Origin: Pseudarcicella hirudinis
GTDB taxonomy: Bacteria; Bacteroidota; Bacteroidia; Cytophagales; Spirosomataceae
Assembly (NCBI RefSeq): GCF_900115665.1
Contig: NZ_FOXH01000015.1
Coordinates: 108,840 to 172,839 of the forward strand
Direction: 5' to 3'
Length of the DNA: 64,000 bases
The notes beneath the pieces are model-generated. The model had not been told where the DNA came from, did not search any database, and was given only the letters and a program-made list of their open reading frames with translations. The first letter of the stretch is position 1, and every line of letters begins with the position of its first letter. The position numbers and the translations under genes were made by a program. Below are positions 55,728-64,000 of the stretch, in pieces.

Positions 55728-58700
55728 ATGGTAAATGTTTCTCAAAATAAGCGTCATTCTAACAACTCAGTTAAGTCAACCTGTTCATATTGCGGAGTAG
55801 GTTGCGGAGTGGTTGTAACTGACCTGGGGGATGGAAAACTTGCCCTTGAGGGAGATAAGGACCATCCGTCCAGTAAAGGAATGCTTTGTTCCAAAGGAAT
55901 GAACCTCCATTATACGGTAATGGATAAGTCAGACCGTCTGATGTATCCTGAAATGAGATTCAACCGTGGGATGCCTCTTCAAAGAGTAAGCTGGGATAAT
56001 GCTCTGGAAAGAACAGCAGCGATTTTTAAAACTTTTATTGAAAAATACGGACCGGATTCGGTTGGTTTTTATGTTTCCGGGCAATGTCTTACTGAAGAAT
56101 ATTACGTAATTAATAAGCTCATTAAAGGTTTTATTGGTTCTAATAATATAGATACAAATTCGAGGTTGTGCATGTCATCAGCCGTGGTTGGTTATAAACT
56201 CACGCTGGGAGAAGATTCTGTTCCGGTTTGTTATGATGATATTGAACTGGCAGATTGTTTTTTTGTTACGGGGGCAAACCCTGCCTGGTGCCATCCGATC
56301 ATCTGGAGAAGGGTTGAGGCCCATAAACAGGCAAATCCTGATGTCAAAATAATTGTGGTTGATCCCAGAAAAACACAGACTGCCTCACAGGCTGATCTGC
56401 ATTTACAGATTAATCCCGGAACTGATATAACACTTTATAATGCAATCGGGAGGATTTTGATTGAAAGGGAATGGATTGATAATGAATTTATCGAGAATCA
56501 TACAAACGGTTTTGAAGCCTATAAAGAAATTGTGTTTCAAAGAAGTGTAAGAGAAGCAGCCAGAATTTGCGGAGTAAGAGAAACAGATATTCGCTGGGCC
56601 GCAGAATACATTCGCTGGTCGAAGGGATTTCTTTCTATGTGGACAATGGGATTAAATCAGTCTGTGGTAGGGGTGAATAAAAACATTGCTCTGATTGATT
56701 TGCATTTAATTACCGGAAAAATTGGTAAAGAGGGGAATGGCCCTTTTTCACTGACCGGCCAGCCAAATGCGATGGGCGGCAGAGAAGTCGGGGGATTAGC
56801 CAATATGCTTCCTGCTCACAGAGATTTGCTAAATCCGGAACATCGTAATGAAGTAGAAGTTTTCTGGGGAGGTACTAAAATTTCAGACAAATCCGGTTTT
56901 ACAGCAACAGAAATGTTTGATGCCCTTGCAGATGGTCGTATGAAAGCAATCTGGATCGTTTGTACAAATCCTCTTGTTAGTCTTCCTGATATAAAAAGAG
57001 TAGAAAAAGGACTGGAAAATGCCAGATTTGTAGTTGTTCAGGATATTTCCAGGCGCTCAGATACTTTAGCTTATGCTGACGTAGTACTACCAGCTGCCGG
57101 ATGGCTGGAAAAGGAGGGAACAATGACTAATTCTGAAAGAAGAATTACTTATTTGCCCAAAATGCTTGATGCTCCGGGAGAGGCTTTGCCCGATACAGAA
57201 ATCATAAACAGATTTGCTGAGAAAATGGGGTTTGGGGAATTTTTTAATTATAATTCATCTTCAGAGGTCTATGACGAACATTCGAAAAGTACGAAAGGAA
57301 CGAATATTGATATCACGGCACTTAATTATGAGATCTTAAAGGAAAAACGCTCTGTTCAATGGCCTTTTAAGAGGAATAATGCTGATTTCGGGACTAAAAG
57401 GCTTTTTGAAGATAATCAATTTTTTACAGCTGATAAAAGAGCCAAAATCCATGCTATTCCGGATAGCAATCATTCTGAAGAACTGGATGCCGACTTTCCA
57501 TTGATTCTGACTACCGGAAGAATCCGGGATCAGTGGCATACCATGACTAAAACCGGGAAAGTCAATAAACTTAATCAGCATATCGATCAGCCATATCTGG
57601 AAATACATCCCAAAGATGCAGATTCCCGGAAAATTTCTGAAGGGCAGGTTGTTGACGTAATTACAAGAAGAGGGGAAGCCCGGGTTAAAGCAAAGATTAC
57701 CACTGATATCAAGCAAGGTGTCTGTTTTATGCCTATGCACTTCGGGAAGATTCTCGGAAGCGATTTTGGCAGAACCAATAACCTGACTAACAGCCTGGTA
57801 GATCCTCGTTCAAAAGAACCGGATTTTAAATTCTCAGCTGTGGAAGTAAAAGCCCATGAGAAACCTAAAGAGAAAATAATCATCGTCGGAGCCGGATCAG
57901 CCGGATTAGGGTTTATTAATTCTTACCGGAAAATGAATCAGGAGGATGAAATCCATGTTTTTTCGAAGGAAATATACCCTTTTTATAACCGTGTAATGTT
58001 GCCGGATTATATTTCAGGTCATCAGAACTGGGAACAACTCGTGAAACTTCGTGAAGATCAGTTTTCTGAAGCCAATATCATTGTTCACAAAGGTCTTGAA
58101 ATACGGAATATTGACCGGAAAAATAAGGTTGTTGTTGATTCTGAGGGCATAGAACATACTTACGACAGGTTGATTTTAGGGATGGGGAGCAGGGCTTTTA
58201 TGCCGTCCTATGTCCCGAAAATATCAGGAATTTTTAACATGCGCTCCAGACTGGATGCAGATGCCCTGATGCCTTTTTTAAAGAAAGAGAACCCTCAGGC
58301 ATTAATTGTCGGAGGAGGCGTGTTGGGTTTGGAACTGGCGGCTTCACTTCGTGAACTGGATGTAAAAGTGACTGTAGTGCAAAGGATCAGCCGTTTTATG
58401 AACAGGCAGCTGGATCAGCTTGGTTCCGACTTACTTCATCAGGAAATTGTTGACCGTGGAATAGATGTGTTTTACAATGATGAAGTACAGAATTTTTACG
58501 GAACGGAAAAGATTGAAGCAATCCGCTTGAAGTCTGGCCGGAAAATACCTTGTGATATCGCTGTTTTCGCCATAGGAACCTCACCGAATGTTGAACTGGC
58601 GAAATCCTGCGGACTTGAAGTAAACAGGGGAGTGGCTGTAAACGATTATATGCAGACCTCTGACCCGGATATTTTTGCCATGGGAGAAATTGCTGAATGG

Positions 58701-59267
58701 AGAGGGCAAATGTGGGGGATTACAGCAGCGGCTGAGCAACAGGCTGAAGTGGCAGCAAAATACCTGGCAGGCGATTGGGCAAGTTTTTATAAGGGAAGTC
58801 TTTCGATGAATATTCTTAAAATGGAAGGATTGGATCTTTGTTCGCTTGGAATGGTTGAAGTGCCTAAAAATGACTCAGCTTATGAGGAGGTCATTTTTAT
58901 TGATAAAGCAAAAAGATATTATAAAAAATGTATTATTCATGAAGACAGATTGGTCGGTGCTATTCTGATTGGTGATAAGTCTGAGTTTCTGGAGTTTAAA
59001 GGATTGATTTCCGGTGGAATAGAACTTTCAGATAAACGCCTTGAGTTATTGAGAAGCGGCAAGAAAGCAGAACCTGTAATCGGGAAACTGGTTTGTTCCT
59101 GTAACAATGTGGGTGTGGGGAATCTGAAAAATGCAATACAGGCAGGATGTAAAGAGTTTACTGCTTTGTGTAACCAGACAGGAGCCGGAACAGGCTGTGG
59201 CAGTTGCCGCCCTGAAGTAAGGGCGATTTTAGAAGAATCGAAGAAAGCGGTAAAAGAGACAGCTTAA
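55728..59267 (+). CDS. nasC: Assimilatory nitrate reductase fused to FAD/[2Fe-2S] diaphorase
   Basis: A 1179-residue cytosolic enzyme reducing nitrate to nitrite. Residues 1-700 are a molybdopterin oxidoreductase: a [4Fe-4S] site C19, C22, C26, C54, GPFSLTGQPNAMGGREVGGL and the C-terminal molydop-binding part (LILTTGRIRDQWHTMTKTGK). Residues about 710-1090 are a pyridine-nucleotide-disulfide-type FAD domain (KIIIVGAGSAGLGFINSY, ALIVGGGVLGLELAASL). Residues 1119-1165 are a BFD-type [2Fe-2S] domain (C1123, C1125, C1157, C1160). The latter two match the N-terminal half of NirB and the separate NasB of Bacillus, so catalytic and electron-entry subunits are in one chain. It follows the nrt genes. 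Confidence 0.93.
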   Translation: MVNVSQNKRHSNNSVKSTCSYCGVGCGVVVTDLGDGKLALEGDKDHPSSKGMLCSKGMNLHYTVMDKSDRLMYPEMRFNRGMPLQRVSWDNALERTAAIFKTFIEKYGPDSVGFYVSGQCLTEEYYVINKLIKGFIGSNNIDTNSRLCMSSAVVGYKLTLGEDSVPVCYDDIELADCFFVTGANPAWCHPIIWRRVEAHKQANPDVKIIVVDPRKTQTASQADLHLQINPGTDITLYNAIGRILIEREWIDNEFIENHTNGFEAYKEIVFQRSVREAARICGVRETDIRWAAEYIRWSKGFLSMWTMGLNQSVVGVNKNIALIDLHLITGKIGKEGNGPFSLTGQPNAMGGREVGGLANMLPAHRDLLNPEHRNEVEVFWGGTKISDKSGFTATEMFDALADGRMKAIWIVCTNPLVSLPDIKRVEKGLENARFVVVQDISRRSDTLAYADVVLPAAGWLEKEGTMTNSERRITYLPKMLDAPGEALPDTEIINRFAEKMGFGEFFNYNSSSEVYDEHSKSTKGTNIDITALNYEILKEKRSVQWPFKRNNADFGTKRLFEDNQFFTADKRAKIHAIPDSNHSEELDADFPLILTTGRIRDQWHTMTKTGKVNKLNQHIDQPYLEIHPKDADSRKISEGQVVDVITRRGEARVKAKITTDIKQGVCFMPMHFGKILGSDFGRTNNLTNSLVDPRSKEPDFKFSAVEVKAHEKPKEKIIIVGAGSAGLGFINSYRKMNQEDEIHVFSKEIYPFYNRVMLPDYISGHQNWEQLVKLREDQFSEANIIVHKGLEIRNIDRKNKVVVDSEGIEHTYDRLILGMGSRAFMPSYVPKISGIFNMRSRLDADALMPFLKKENPQALIVGGGVLGLELAASLRELDVKVTVVQRISRFMNRQLDQLGSDLLHQEIVDRGIDVFYNDEVQNFYGTEKIEAIRLKSGRKIPCDIAVFAIGTSPNVELAKSCGLEVNRGVAVNDYMQTSDPDIFAMGEIAEWRGQMWGITAAAEQQAEVAAKYLAGDWASFYKGSLSMNILKMEGLDLCSLGMVEVPKNDSAYEEVIFIDKAKRYYKKCIIHEDRLVGAILIGDKSEFLEFKGLISGGIELSDKRLELLRSGKKAEPVIGKLVCSCNNVGVGNLKNAIQAGCKEFTALCNQTGAGTGCGSCRPEVRAILEESKKAVKETA

Positions 59268-59364
59268 AAGAAATCTGACAGGCTTCAGACTAATCCCGGG
59301 AAATAGATTTCCTTAGACAGAATAGTTAAATTGAGGTAAAACAGAAAGTTTTCATCTTTAATAA

Positions 59365-59400
59365 GAAGCAGTCTTGTACTTAAATTGCAAAGACTGCTTC
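59365..59400. terminator. Hairpin after the nitrate reductase gene
   Basis: GAAGCAGTCTT and AAGACTGCTTC pair perfectly (11 bp) over a 14-nt loop, between convergent genes. No long T run, but placement fits a terminator. Confidence 0.65.
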
Positions 59401-59448
59401 AAATCGGAGGTTAAACAAATTCGTCATTTTATATCAACAGGGTTTAAA

Positions 59449-59871
59449 CTATTGACGACTTGCTACTGTAACATCGCGAACTGTTTCAACTTTAGTTTTG
59501 ATTTCGAAAGTCTTAGTTTCTACATCTTTACCATTGCGAACAACTTCAAAAGTGTAAGTTCCGTCACTTAACATAGAAAGGTCATAAGTTCTGCCAAATT
59601 TCGCAGTACTAACTTTCACATAGTCGCGGTGTACTTCGTTGTTTTCGCTGTCTTTAATAAGGATTGTCAATTTTTGGTTAGCAACTTTGTCAACAACAAC
59701 ATTGAAGTTCAAAGACTTACCAACTTGAACGATTTTCGCCTGAACTGGCTCTGTTTGTGGTTCAGTAGTAGAAGCGAATGTATTTAAAGAACTGAAAGAA
59801 AGAACAGTTGAAAGAGCTAAACCAGCTACGAACGCCTTGCGTCCTGCGCTTAAAATTTGAGTGTTTTTCAT
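59449..59871 (-). CDS. Small secreted protein of unknown function
   Basis: A 140-residue exported protein from ATG 59871; the frame opens 15 codons earlier. It has a signal peptide (KAFVAGLALSTVLSFSSLNTFAS), a Gln/Glu/Pro linker, and a beta-rich domain (KSLNFNVVVDKVANQKLTILIKDSENNEVHRDYV, then YDLSMLSDGTYTFEVVRNG). The domain resembles Ig-like or T9SS C-terminal-type folds and the DUF3244-like small proteins common in this phylum. No partner is evident. It interrupts the nitrate region on the opposite strand and has its own promoter. Confidence 0.65.
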   Translation of the reverse strand: MKNTQILSAGRKAFVAGLALSTVLSFSSLNTFASTTEPQTEPVQAKIVQVGKSLNFNVVVDKVANQKLTILIKDSENNEVHRDYVKVSTAKFGRTYDLSMLSDGTYTFEVVRNGKDVETKTFEIKTKVETVRDVTVASRQ

Positions 59872-60345
59872 TATCATTATAGTTTTTGTTGAAAATGTGT
59901 CCTTAGAATTGTACAAGTTCTTCGGACGGGATCGTTATCACTCGAATGATGATCCAAACTTAATGGACAAAAGTGGATTCATTGCAACACTTACCTAAGT
60001 TTTTTTCATGTTTTAGTGAAAGTTCTTTAAAAAATATGGACTTTGTATTAGAAAAGTTATATTTTTGTTCTTAAATAAATTCAATTTTAAGTCTAAAATT
60101 AGATTTTTCAGGAAATTTTTCAAAATGTTTGACTTTGATTTTGATTTCTCCCAAATTTTTAAATGATCTGAGTAATTATCCCTAATTTGTTATTTTTTTG
60201 CTTGGAAAAACACTGTATATTAGTTTTGTATTATTGTAAAATATTGGAAAAATTATATTTGTTGTGTGTTTTTGACTAAAATCTATAAAGTCAGTAGATA
60301 AATGATGTGTAATTGTTAAGAAATTGAAATCAGAATGTTACTAAT
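59872..60345. other. AT-rich intergenic region upstream of the rubredoxin fusion gene
   Basis: 474 nt between divergent genes. It contains a candidate promoter for the leftward small secreted protein (59955-59987). The remainder is strongly AT-rich with T and A runs. I see no hairpin with the TGGGGG loop and no clear promoter for the rightward gene. Confidence 0.45.
59955..59987 (-). promoter_or_regulatory. Candidate promoter of the small secreted protein
   Basis: On the minus strand, TTG (59987-59985), 22 nt, then TAAGTTTG (59962-59955) fits TTG-N17..23-TAnnTTTG, giving a leader of about 75 nt. Confidence 0.45.
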
Positions 60346-61803
60346 ATGCAAAACGCTTCTTTAAAAATAAATCTGACCGGGGGAATTGTCTCTCCGGGAA
60401 CCTTGCGCAGTATTGTAGAAGCTGCAAGACAATCGCAGGTGCGGGAAGTAAGTTTTGGCTCCCGTCAGCAATTATTGATGTGGGTAAAGTCTGAAACAGA
60501 AAGAAATAGCGGATTACCTGATTTACAGAAGAAATTAAAAGCGGCTAATATTGAATTTGAAATTAATGCTGATGAAAATCCGAATATCATCAGTTCTTAT
60601 TGTGCGGAGGAAGTTTTTCCAACCGGAGCCTGGTTGTCTGAAGGAATTTATAAGGATATATTTGATCTGTTTGATTTCAAACCCAGGCTGAAAATTAATA
60701 TCTCAGATTCAAATCAGTCATTTACCCCTTTTTTTACCGGAAACTTGAACTTTATCGCTTCTAACCTTCTGAATTTCTGGTATTTATATGTGCGTTTTAA
60801 ACAAAGTAATAAAATAATCAGATTTCCGGTACTCGTTTATAGTCTTGAAATTGCCAGACTTTGTCAGCGGATGGAGGAGATTATTCTAAGCAATGGGGAA
60901 ATGAGTGAAGAAGCATTTTACCAGGCGGTTATTGATAAAGGTGAGATAATTTCTCAGTCATTAAGAGATGAACTTACCCTGCCAAAATTTATGCTTCCCT
61001 ACTATGAAGGATTTAACCGTTACGGTGAAAAAACATGGCTGGGGATTTATCGGAGAAATGAGCGTTTTTCCATAGATTTTTTGCAAGACCTTTGTGAAGT
61101 CTGTTTGCAGACGAAAATCGGTCAGATTTGTGTGACTCCCTGGAAATCACTCGTAATAAAAGGAATTGAGAACAGTGATCGCCAGACATGGGATGGATTA
61201 TTGGGAAAACATGGCATAAATGTAAGACATGCTGCCAATGAATTAAACTGGCAGGTGGAAGATCTGACTGACGAAGGCCTGAATCTCAAAAAAACTATCA
61301 TCAGGGAGTTTGATGAATATGATGTAAGAACTTTCGGTTTGAGTTTTGCTATTCAGACCCGTCCTAAATCAGAGGTGTTTGGTTCTGTAATTGTCAAGAA
61401 AAGAGATATCATCGGTTCTTTGGTGAATGTGTTTGATGTGTATCATTCCAAGGATTTTAATCCGAATACACGGGAATATGTTCTTTTTGAAAAAGGCATA
61501 AACAGGGCACATGTAGCGGAGATATTGCAGAGACTGGCCAAAAAATACTACGCTAAGACGACTGTCGAGTTAGAAGGAGCCCGTTTGGAGCAGTCCCGGA
61601 AAAGTATAGAAACTATTGATACGCCCATGGTTCATCAATGTAAAAGATGTTATACCATTTATGACGAACGTTTTGGCGATATCGTAAATCAAATTCCGGC
61701 AGGGGTCAGATTTGCGGATTTACCGGAGTCTTATTGTTGTCCGGTCTGTGAGGCAGGTAAATCAGAATTTGAGGAAATAAAATCTGAATTGAATGTTGTA
61801 TGA
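60346..61803 (+). CDS. Nitrite-reductase-like protein with C-terminal rubredoxin domain
   Basis: A 485-residue protein. Residues 1-420 resemble nitrite/sulfite reductase ferredoxin-like half domains: LTGGIVSPGTLRSIVEAARQ, FGSRQQLLMW, PNIISSYCAEEVFPTGAWLS, and a second half around TKIGQICVTPWKSLVIKGI. The sirohaem/[4Fe-4S] ligand set (CX5C and CX3C) is absent; the place of SGCxxxC reads KPRLKINISDSNQSF (112-126). Residues 426-475 are a rubredoxin domain: C432, C435 in QCKRCYTIYDERFGD, and C465, C468 in CCPVCEAGKSEFEEI. It probably passes electrons within nitrate assimilation or binds its cofactor or regulator; the function is not established. It follows the nitrate reductase region and ends in a terminator. 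Confidence 0.8.
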   Translation: MQNASLKINLTGGIVSPGTLRSIVEAARQSQVREVSFGSRQQLLMWVKSETERNSGLPDLQKKLKAANIEFEINADENPNIISSYCAEEVFPTGAWLSEGIYKDIFDLFDFKPRLKINISDSNQSFTPFFTGNLNFIASNLLNFWYLYVRFKQSNKIIRFPVLVYSLEIARLCQRMEEIILSNGEMSEEAFYQAVIDKGEIISQSLRDELTLPKFMLPYYEGFNRYGEKTWLGIYRRNERFSIDFLQDLCEVCLQTKIGQICVTPWKSLVIKGIENSDRQTWDGLLGKHGINVRHAANELNWQVEDLTDEGLNLKKTIIREFDEYDVRTFGLSFAIQTRPKSEVFGSVIVKKRDIIGSLVNVFDVYHSKDFNPNTREYVLFEKGINRAHVAEILQRLAKKYYAKTTVELEGARLEQSRKSIETIDTPMVHQCKRCYTIYDERFGDIVNQIPAGVRFADLPESYCCPVCEAGKSEFEEIKSELNVV

Positions 61804-61813
61804 TTATAAACGA

Positions 61814-61844
61814 AAATCCCGGAATCGTTTTTCCGGGATTTTTT
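61814..61844 (+). terminator. Rho-independent terminator
   Basis: AAATCCCGGAA pairs with TTCCGGGATTT over a 6-nt loop, followed by TTT. It ends the rubredoxin fusion transcript. Confidence 0.92.
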
Positions 61845-62049
61845 ACGACCTGATTTCGGCACAAACTGAAAATTTGGGCGGATGAAAAAGATTCATTTGT
61901 AGTTGTAAACCAAATAACAAGAATCAATTTAGCTCAAGCCAGGCAAACCCTTATCAGTTTATTATTCCCGGAAGATATTTTCGATGTTGCTTGCGCTTTA
62001 CTCATTTATGCGGACACAAAAGCAAGCCTTCCGACCTGCTTTATTCAAG

Positions 62050-63051
62050 CTATTCTACATCTGTTTTCTTTATCCAGCCTTCGATGGTTTTGCTGCCGTA
62101 GTACCGGATTTTTAGCCAATCATCTTGGGTTTCTAAAATCTCTACTTCATCACCTTTGAGGAGGTATTGTTTAGTAGGGTGATTAGGAGTTGACCAAATG
62201 GTCGATTTCAATATTTTTACACTCGCGACTTTATCAATAAATTTATACCTAATCTCCCACTCATCGTTCAACGGATCATTAGAACCACCAATAAAGATCC
62301 TGATTTTTACCCATTCCTTATTAATCTTAAAGAATCGAGAGAGAGTTGAGTCACTATTATCTGATTTAATTTTGTATATAGTTAGCCAATTGGGAGCATA
62401 AGTCCCCGAATCTAATTCTACATGAAAATAATTCTCACCCTTCTTATTTGGTTTGTAGGATATAAAAACAAAATTTTTATTTTTGAGAATTGGTATTGAT
62501 ATAGATTCAGAATAATTCCCCTTTATAATTCCTTGTTCTAAAAAGGTATTTAAAATAGATTTTTGATCTAAAGGAAGGGATCTTTTTAAATAAAAAAGTG
62601 AAAAATCATTAATGATACCAATAGTTCCATCAAGAAAATAGAGTACTTTAAAATTTTCAAAGTACTTATCTTTTGTTGTCTTTTTTTCACTTATAGTAAA
62701 TTCAAAAAAAGAAGTGCCTTTCTTTTTTAATAGAGTTTTTAAATTTCCTTCCTCATCTAAATCGCTCACATTTATTTTTCTTTGTTCCCATAAAATAGGT
62801 GTGGTTAACATTTCTGAGAGAAAAGTTGTAAATGCTAACAAAGTATCTTCCTTAAAGACTATTTTTTGGCCTTTATAAGCGTTGGATTCTGGTTCAGTAA
62901 AAGTATATTTTAATGGATTCTTTTGAAAAATATAATCCCTTGTAACAACCTCCCAAGAGCCAATTAAAGGATTTTTACTAGCTTGACCATTACAGGCTAT
63001 AAGATTATTTAATCCAAATAGTATTATATAACACGACAAATGTTTTTTCAT
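62050..63051 (-). CDS. Lipoprotein with C-terminal SH3-like domain
   Basis: A 333-residue envelope protein from ATG 63051; the frame opens 38 codons earlier, overlapping the upstream gene. A signal with lipobox leads to Cys near residue 20 (LNNLIACNG). The middle (about 25-270) is unrecognised and beta-rich (GSWEVVTRDYIFQKN, FVFISYKPNKKG). The last 60 residues form an SH3b-like domain (VKILKSTIWSTPNHPTKQYLLKGDEVEILETQDDWLKIRYYG). It starts 4 nt after the lysozyme gene, so the two are translationally linked. It may be an immunity or cell-wall-binding partner. Confidence 0.6.
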   Translation of the reverse strand: MKKHLSCYIILFGLNNLIACNGQASKNPLIGSWEVVTRDYIFQKNPLKYTFTEPESNAYKGQKIVFKEDTLLAFTTFLSEMLTTPILWEQRKINVSDLDEEGNLKTLLKKKGTSFFEFTISEKKTTKDKYFENFKVLYFLDGTIGIINDFSLFYLKRSLPLDQKSILNTFLEQGIIKGNYSESISIPILKNKNFVFISYKPNKKGENYFHVELDSGTYAPNWLTIYKIKSDNSDSTLSRFFKINKEWVKIRIFIGGSNDPLNDEWEIRYKFIDKVASVKILKSTIWSTPNHPTKQYLLKGDEVEILETQDDWLKIRYYGSKTIEGWIKKTDVE

Positions 63052-63055
63052 AAAA

Positions 63056-64000
63056 TTATTTGATTTCAGTACCCCTAAATGTATATATCCCATTATTAAA
63101 TAAATTAATTTCATCATCCCTCCTTGGTATAACAATAGAAGGCGTGTGCCATTTATCAAGTGCATATTTTATCTTATCTGGATCCAAATCTTTCTTATTA
63201 ATGTACTTTTTGAATATTTCTCTATCTCTCAATCTATTCGTTCCTGTATTAAATACAAAGCTCAATAGAGCATCATATTGATATTGAGATAGTTCTACAT
63301 CAATGGCATTTTTTAATGGTGTTTCGTATTTCGGTAAATCCTCCTCTTCAAAAAGTTTCATACAATCATCCATTGTCATTGTTTGCGTACAATATTTATC
63401 CAGCTCTTTTTGATCCTTTATTAAATGTCCAAGTCCTATCGTTGGCTTACCTTGCAAATCATCTACATAATGATTCGATTCTGTGCAAAACCATATCTCA
63501 TTTTTATGAGTCTTGTGTTCATCACAATATTTTGAATTAGCTCCTTTGGCATCATTATAGACATGGGTTATTACAGCCTCTTGCTTTTGGAGAAATTTAA
63601 TTCCCATTTCACTAAATTGTAAGTTTTTCACATCAACGGCTCCAACAGGAGAAACATATTTATTTGAAATAGTTACTCTTCCATCCCCCAAATACCCCCA
63701 AACAGCCTCTATTTTCTTGTCCTTCTCTGCTTTATCCAATACATTTACATTCAATACTATATTGCCGGAATTGGTAGCACTAAAATCTATTCCTTCCTGG
63801 GTTTTCTGTTTGCTTAAGGGGTTTATTTCGGGGTTATCTCCATAAAATCTGATCTGCAGATTGTCTATACATACTTCTCCTACTTTTACCTGACCAGTGC
63901 CTCCTGTAGGATTGTTAAGTTTATGACTCACTTTGTTTTTTGATATATCTCTTTTGAGCAGTTCAAGGTTGTATATCACACTTTGACAGTTGCCATCTCC
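63056..64000 (-). CDS. GH24-type lysozyme protein, 5' end outside the window
   Basis: The frame is open to the window edge (upstream of the GTG at 63979 it reads GDGNCQS), so the gene is probably longer. At least 314 residues are present. An N-terminal part of unknown fold (about 1-130; VKVGEVCIDNLQIRFYGDNPEI, YVSPVGAVDVKNLQFSEMGI) is followed by a phage-type lysozyme domain (about 130-307). Its catalytic Glu would lie in FLQKQEAVITHVYNDAKG, with GKPTIGLGH and the helix LSQYQYDALLSFVFNTGTNRL conserved. It would cut peptidoglycan. No signal peptide is visible in this part. Candidates are a secreted toxin, a T6SS effector or a prophage-type endolysin. Confidence 0.7.
   Translation of the reverse strand, partial: GDGNCQSVIYNLELLKRDISKNKVSHKLNNPTGGTGQVKVGEVCIDNLQIRFYGDNPEINPLSKQKTQEGIDFSATNSGNIVLNVNVLDKAEKDKKIEAVWGYLGDGRVTISNKYVSPVGAVDVKNLQFSEMGIKFLQKQEAVITHVYNDAKGANSKYCDEHKTHKNEIWFCTESNHYVDDLQGKPTIGLGHLIKDQKELDKYCTQTMTMDDCMKLFEEEDLPKYETPLKNAIDVELSQYQYDALLSFVFNTGTNRLRDREIFKKYINKKDLDPDKIKYALDKWHTPSIVIPRRDDEINLFNNGIYTFRGTEIK

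Overview
The window reads as a chromosomal segment of an aerobic, AT-rich member of the Bacteroidota, most likely order Cytophagales. The evidence is a GldB gliding lipoprotein, a type IX secretion C-terminal domain, a PorT-type beta-barrel, a FecI/FecR/SusC/SusD/GH106 locus, a CrtZ carotenoid hydroxylase, few Shine-Dalgarno sequences, and TTG-N17..22-TAnnTTTG promoters. I saw no tRNA, rRNA, CRISPR array or complete insertion sequence.

Layout. 1-12.8 kb is mostly housekeeping: comB, gcvT, a DUF456 membrane protein, an OmpR-type two-component system divergent from a secreted T9SS-tailed protein, an ABC exporter with a Fur-family regulator, gldB divergent from a PorT-type barrel, and a secreted M20 amidohydrolase. 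12.8-20.3 kb holds a DUF1905/YdeI protein, an AlbA_2 gene broken at a T7 run, valS, crtZ and an ECF sigma/anti-sigma pair. 20.5-28.5 kb is a SusC/SusD/GH106 locus, probably for rhamnose-containing glycans, ending in a tandem hairpin repeat. 28.8-31.9 kb is cysN-cysD-cysH for sulfate activation and APS reduction. 32.3-42.2 kb has another AlbA_2 protein, a haem-c/copper-monooxygenase-like lipoprotein, kup, a HIT protein, gpsA, an S9 peptidase and a DUF4412 protein.

42.5-61.8 kb is a complete nitrate assimilation region. It contains a NarX/NarL-like two-component pair, nirD and nirB, then on the other strand cobA (siroheme), narK, an alginate-export-type porin, an NrtABD-type ABC importer, a nitrate reductase fused to its own FAD and [2Fe-2S] diaphorase, and a 485-residue protein combining a nitrite-reductase-like fold, without siroheme cysteines, with a C-terminal rubredoxin. 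Nitrate would cross the outer membrane (porin), be imported (NarK or the ABC system), be reduced to nitrite by the fusion enzyme, and then to ammonium by NirBD using siroheme from CobA.

The most unusual signal is RNA-level. The intercistronic spaces before narK and before the porin each hold two adjacent hairpins 5-6 nt apart. Three of these four hairpins carry the identical hexaloop UGGGGG, and both spaces share the 10-mer CCGCAAAATT. The arrangement resembles ANTAR-type antitermination targets but lacks their loop consensus. The window ends in an AT-rich pair, a partial GH24 lysozyme protein followed 4 nt later by an SH3 lipoprotein, which could be an effector/immunity pair.
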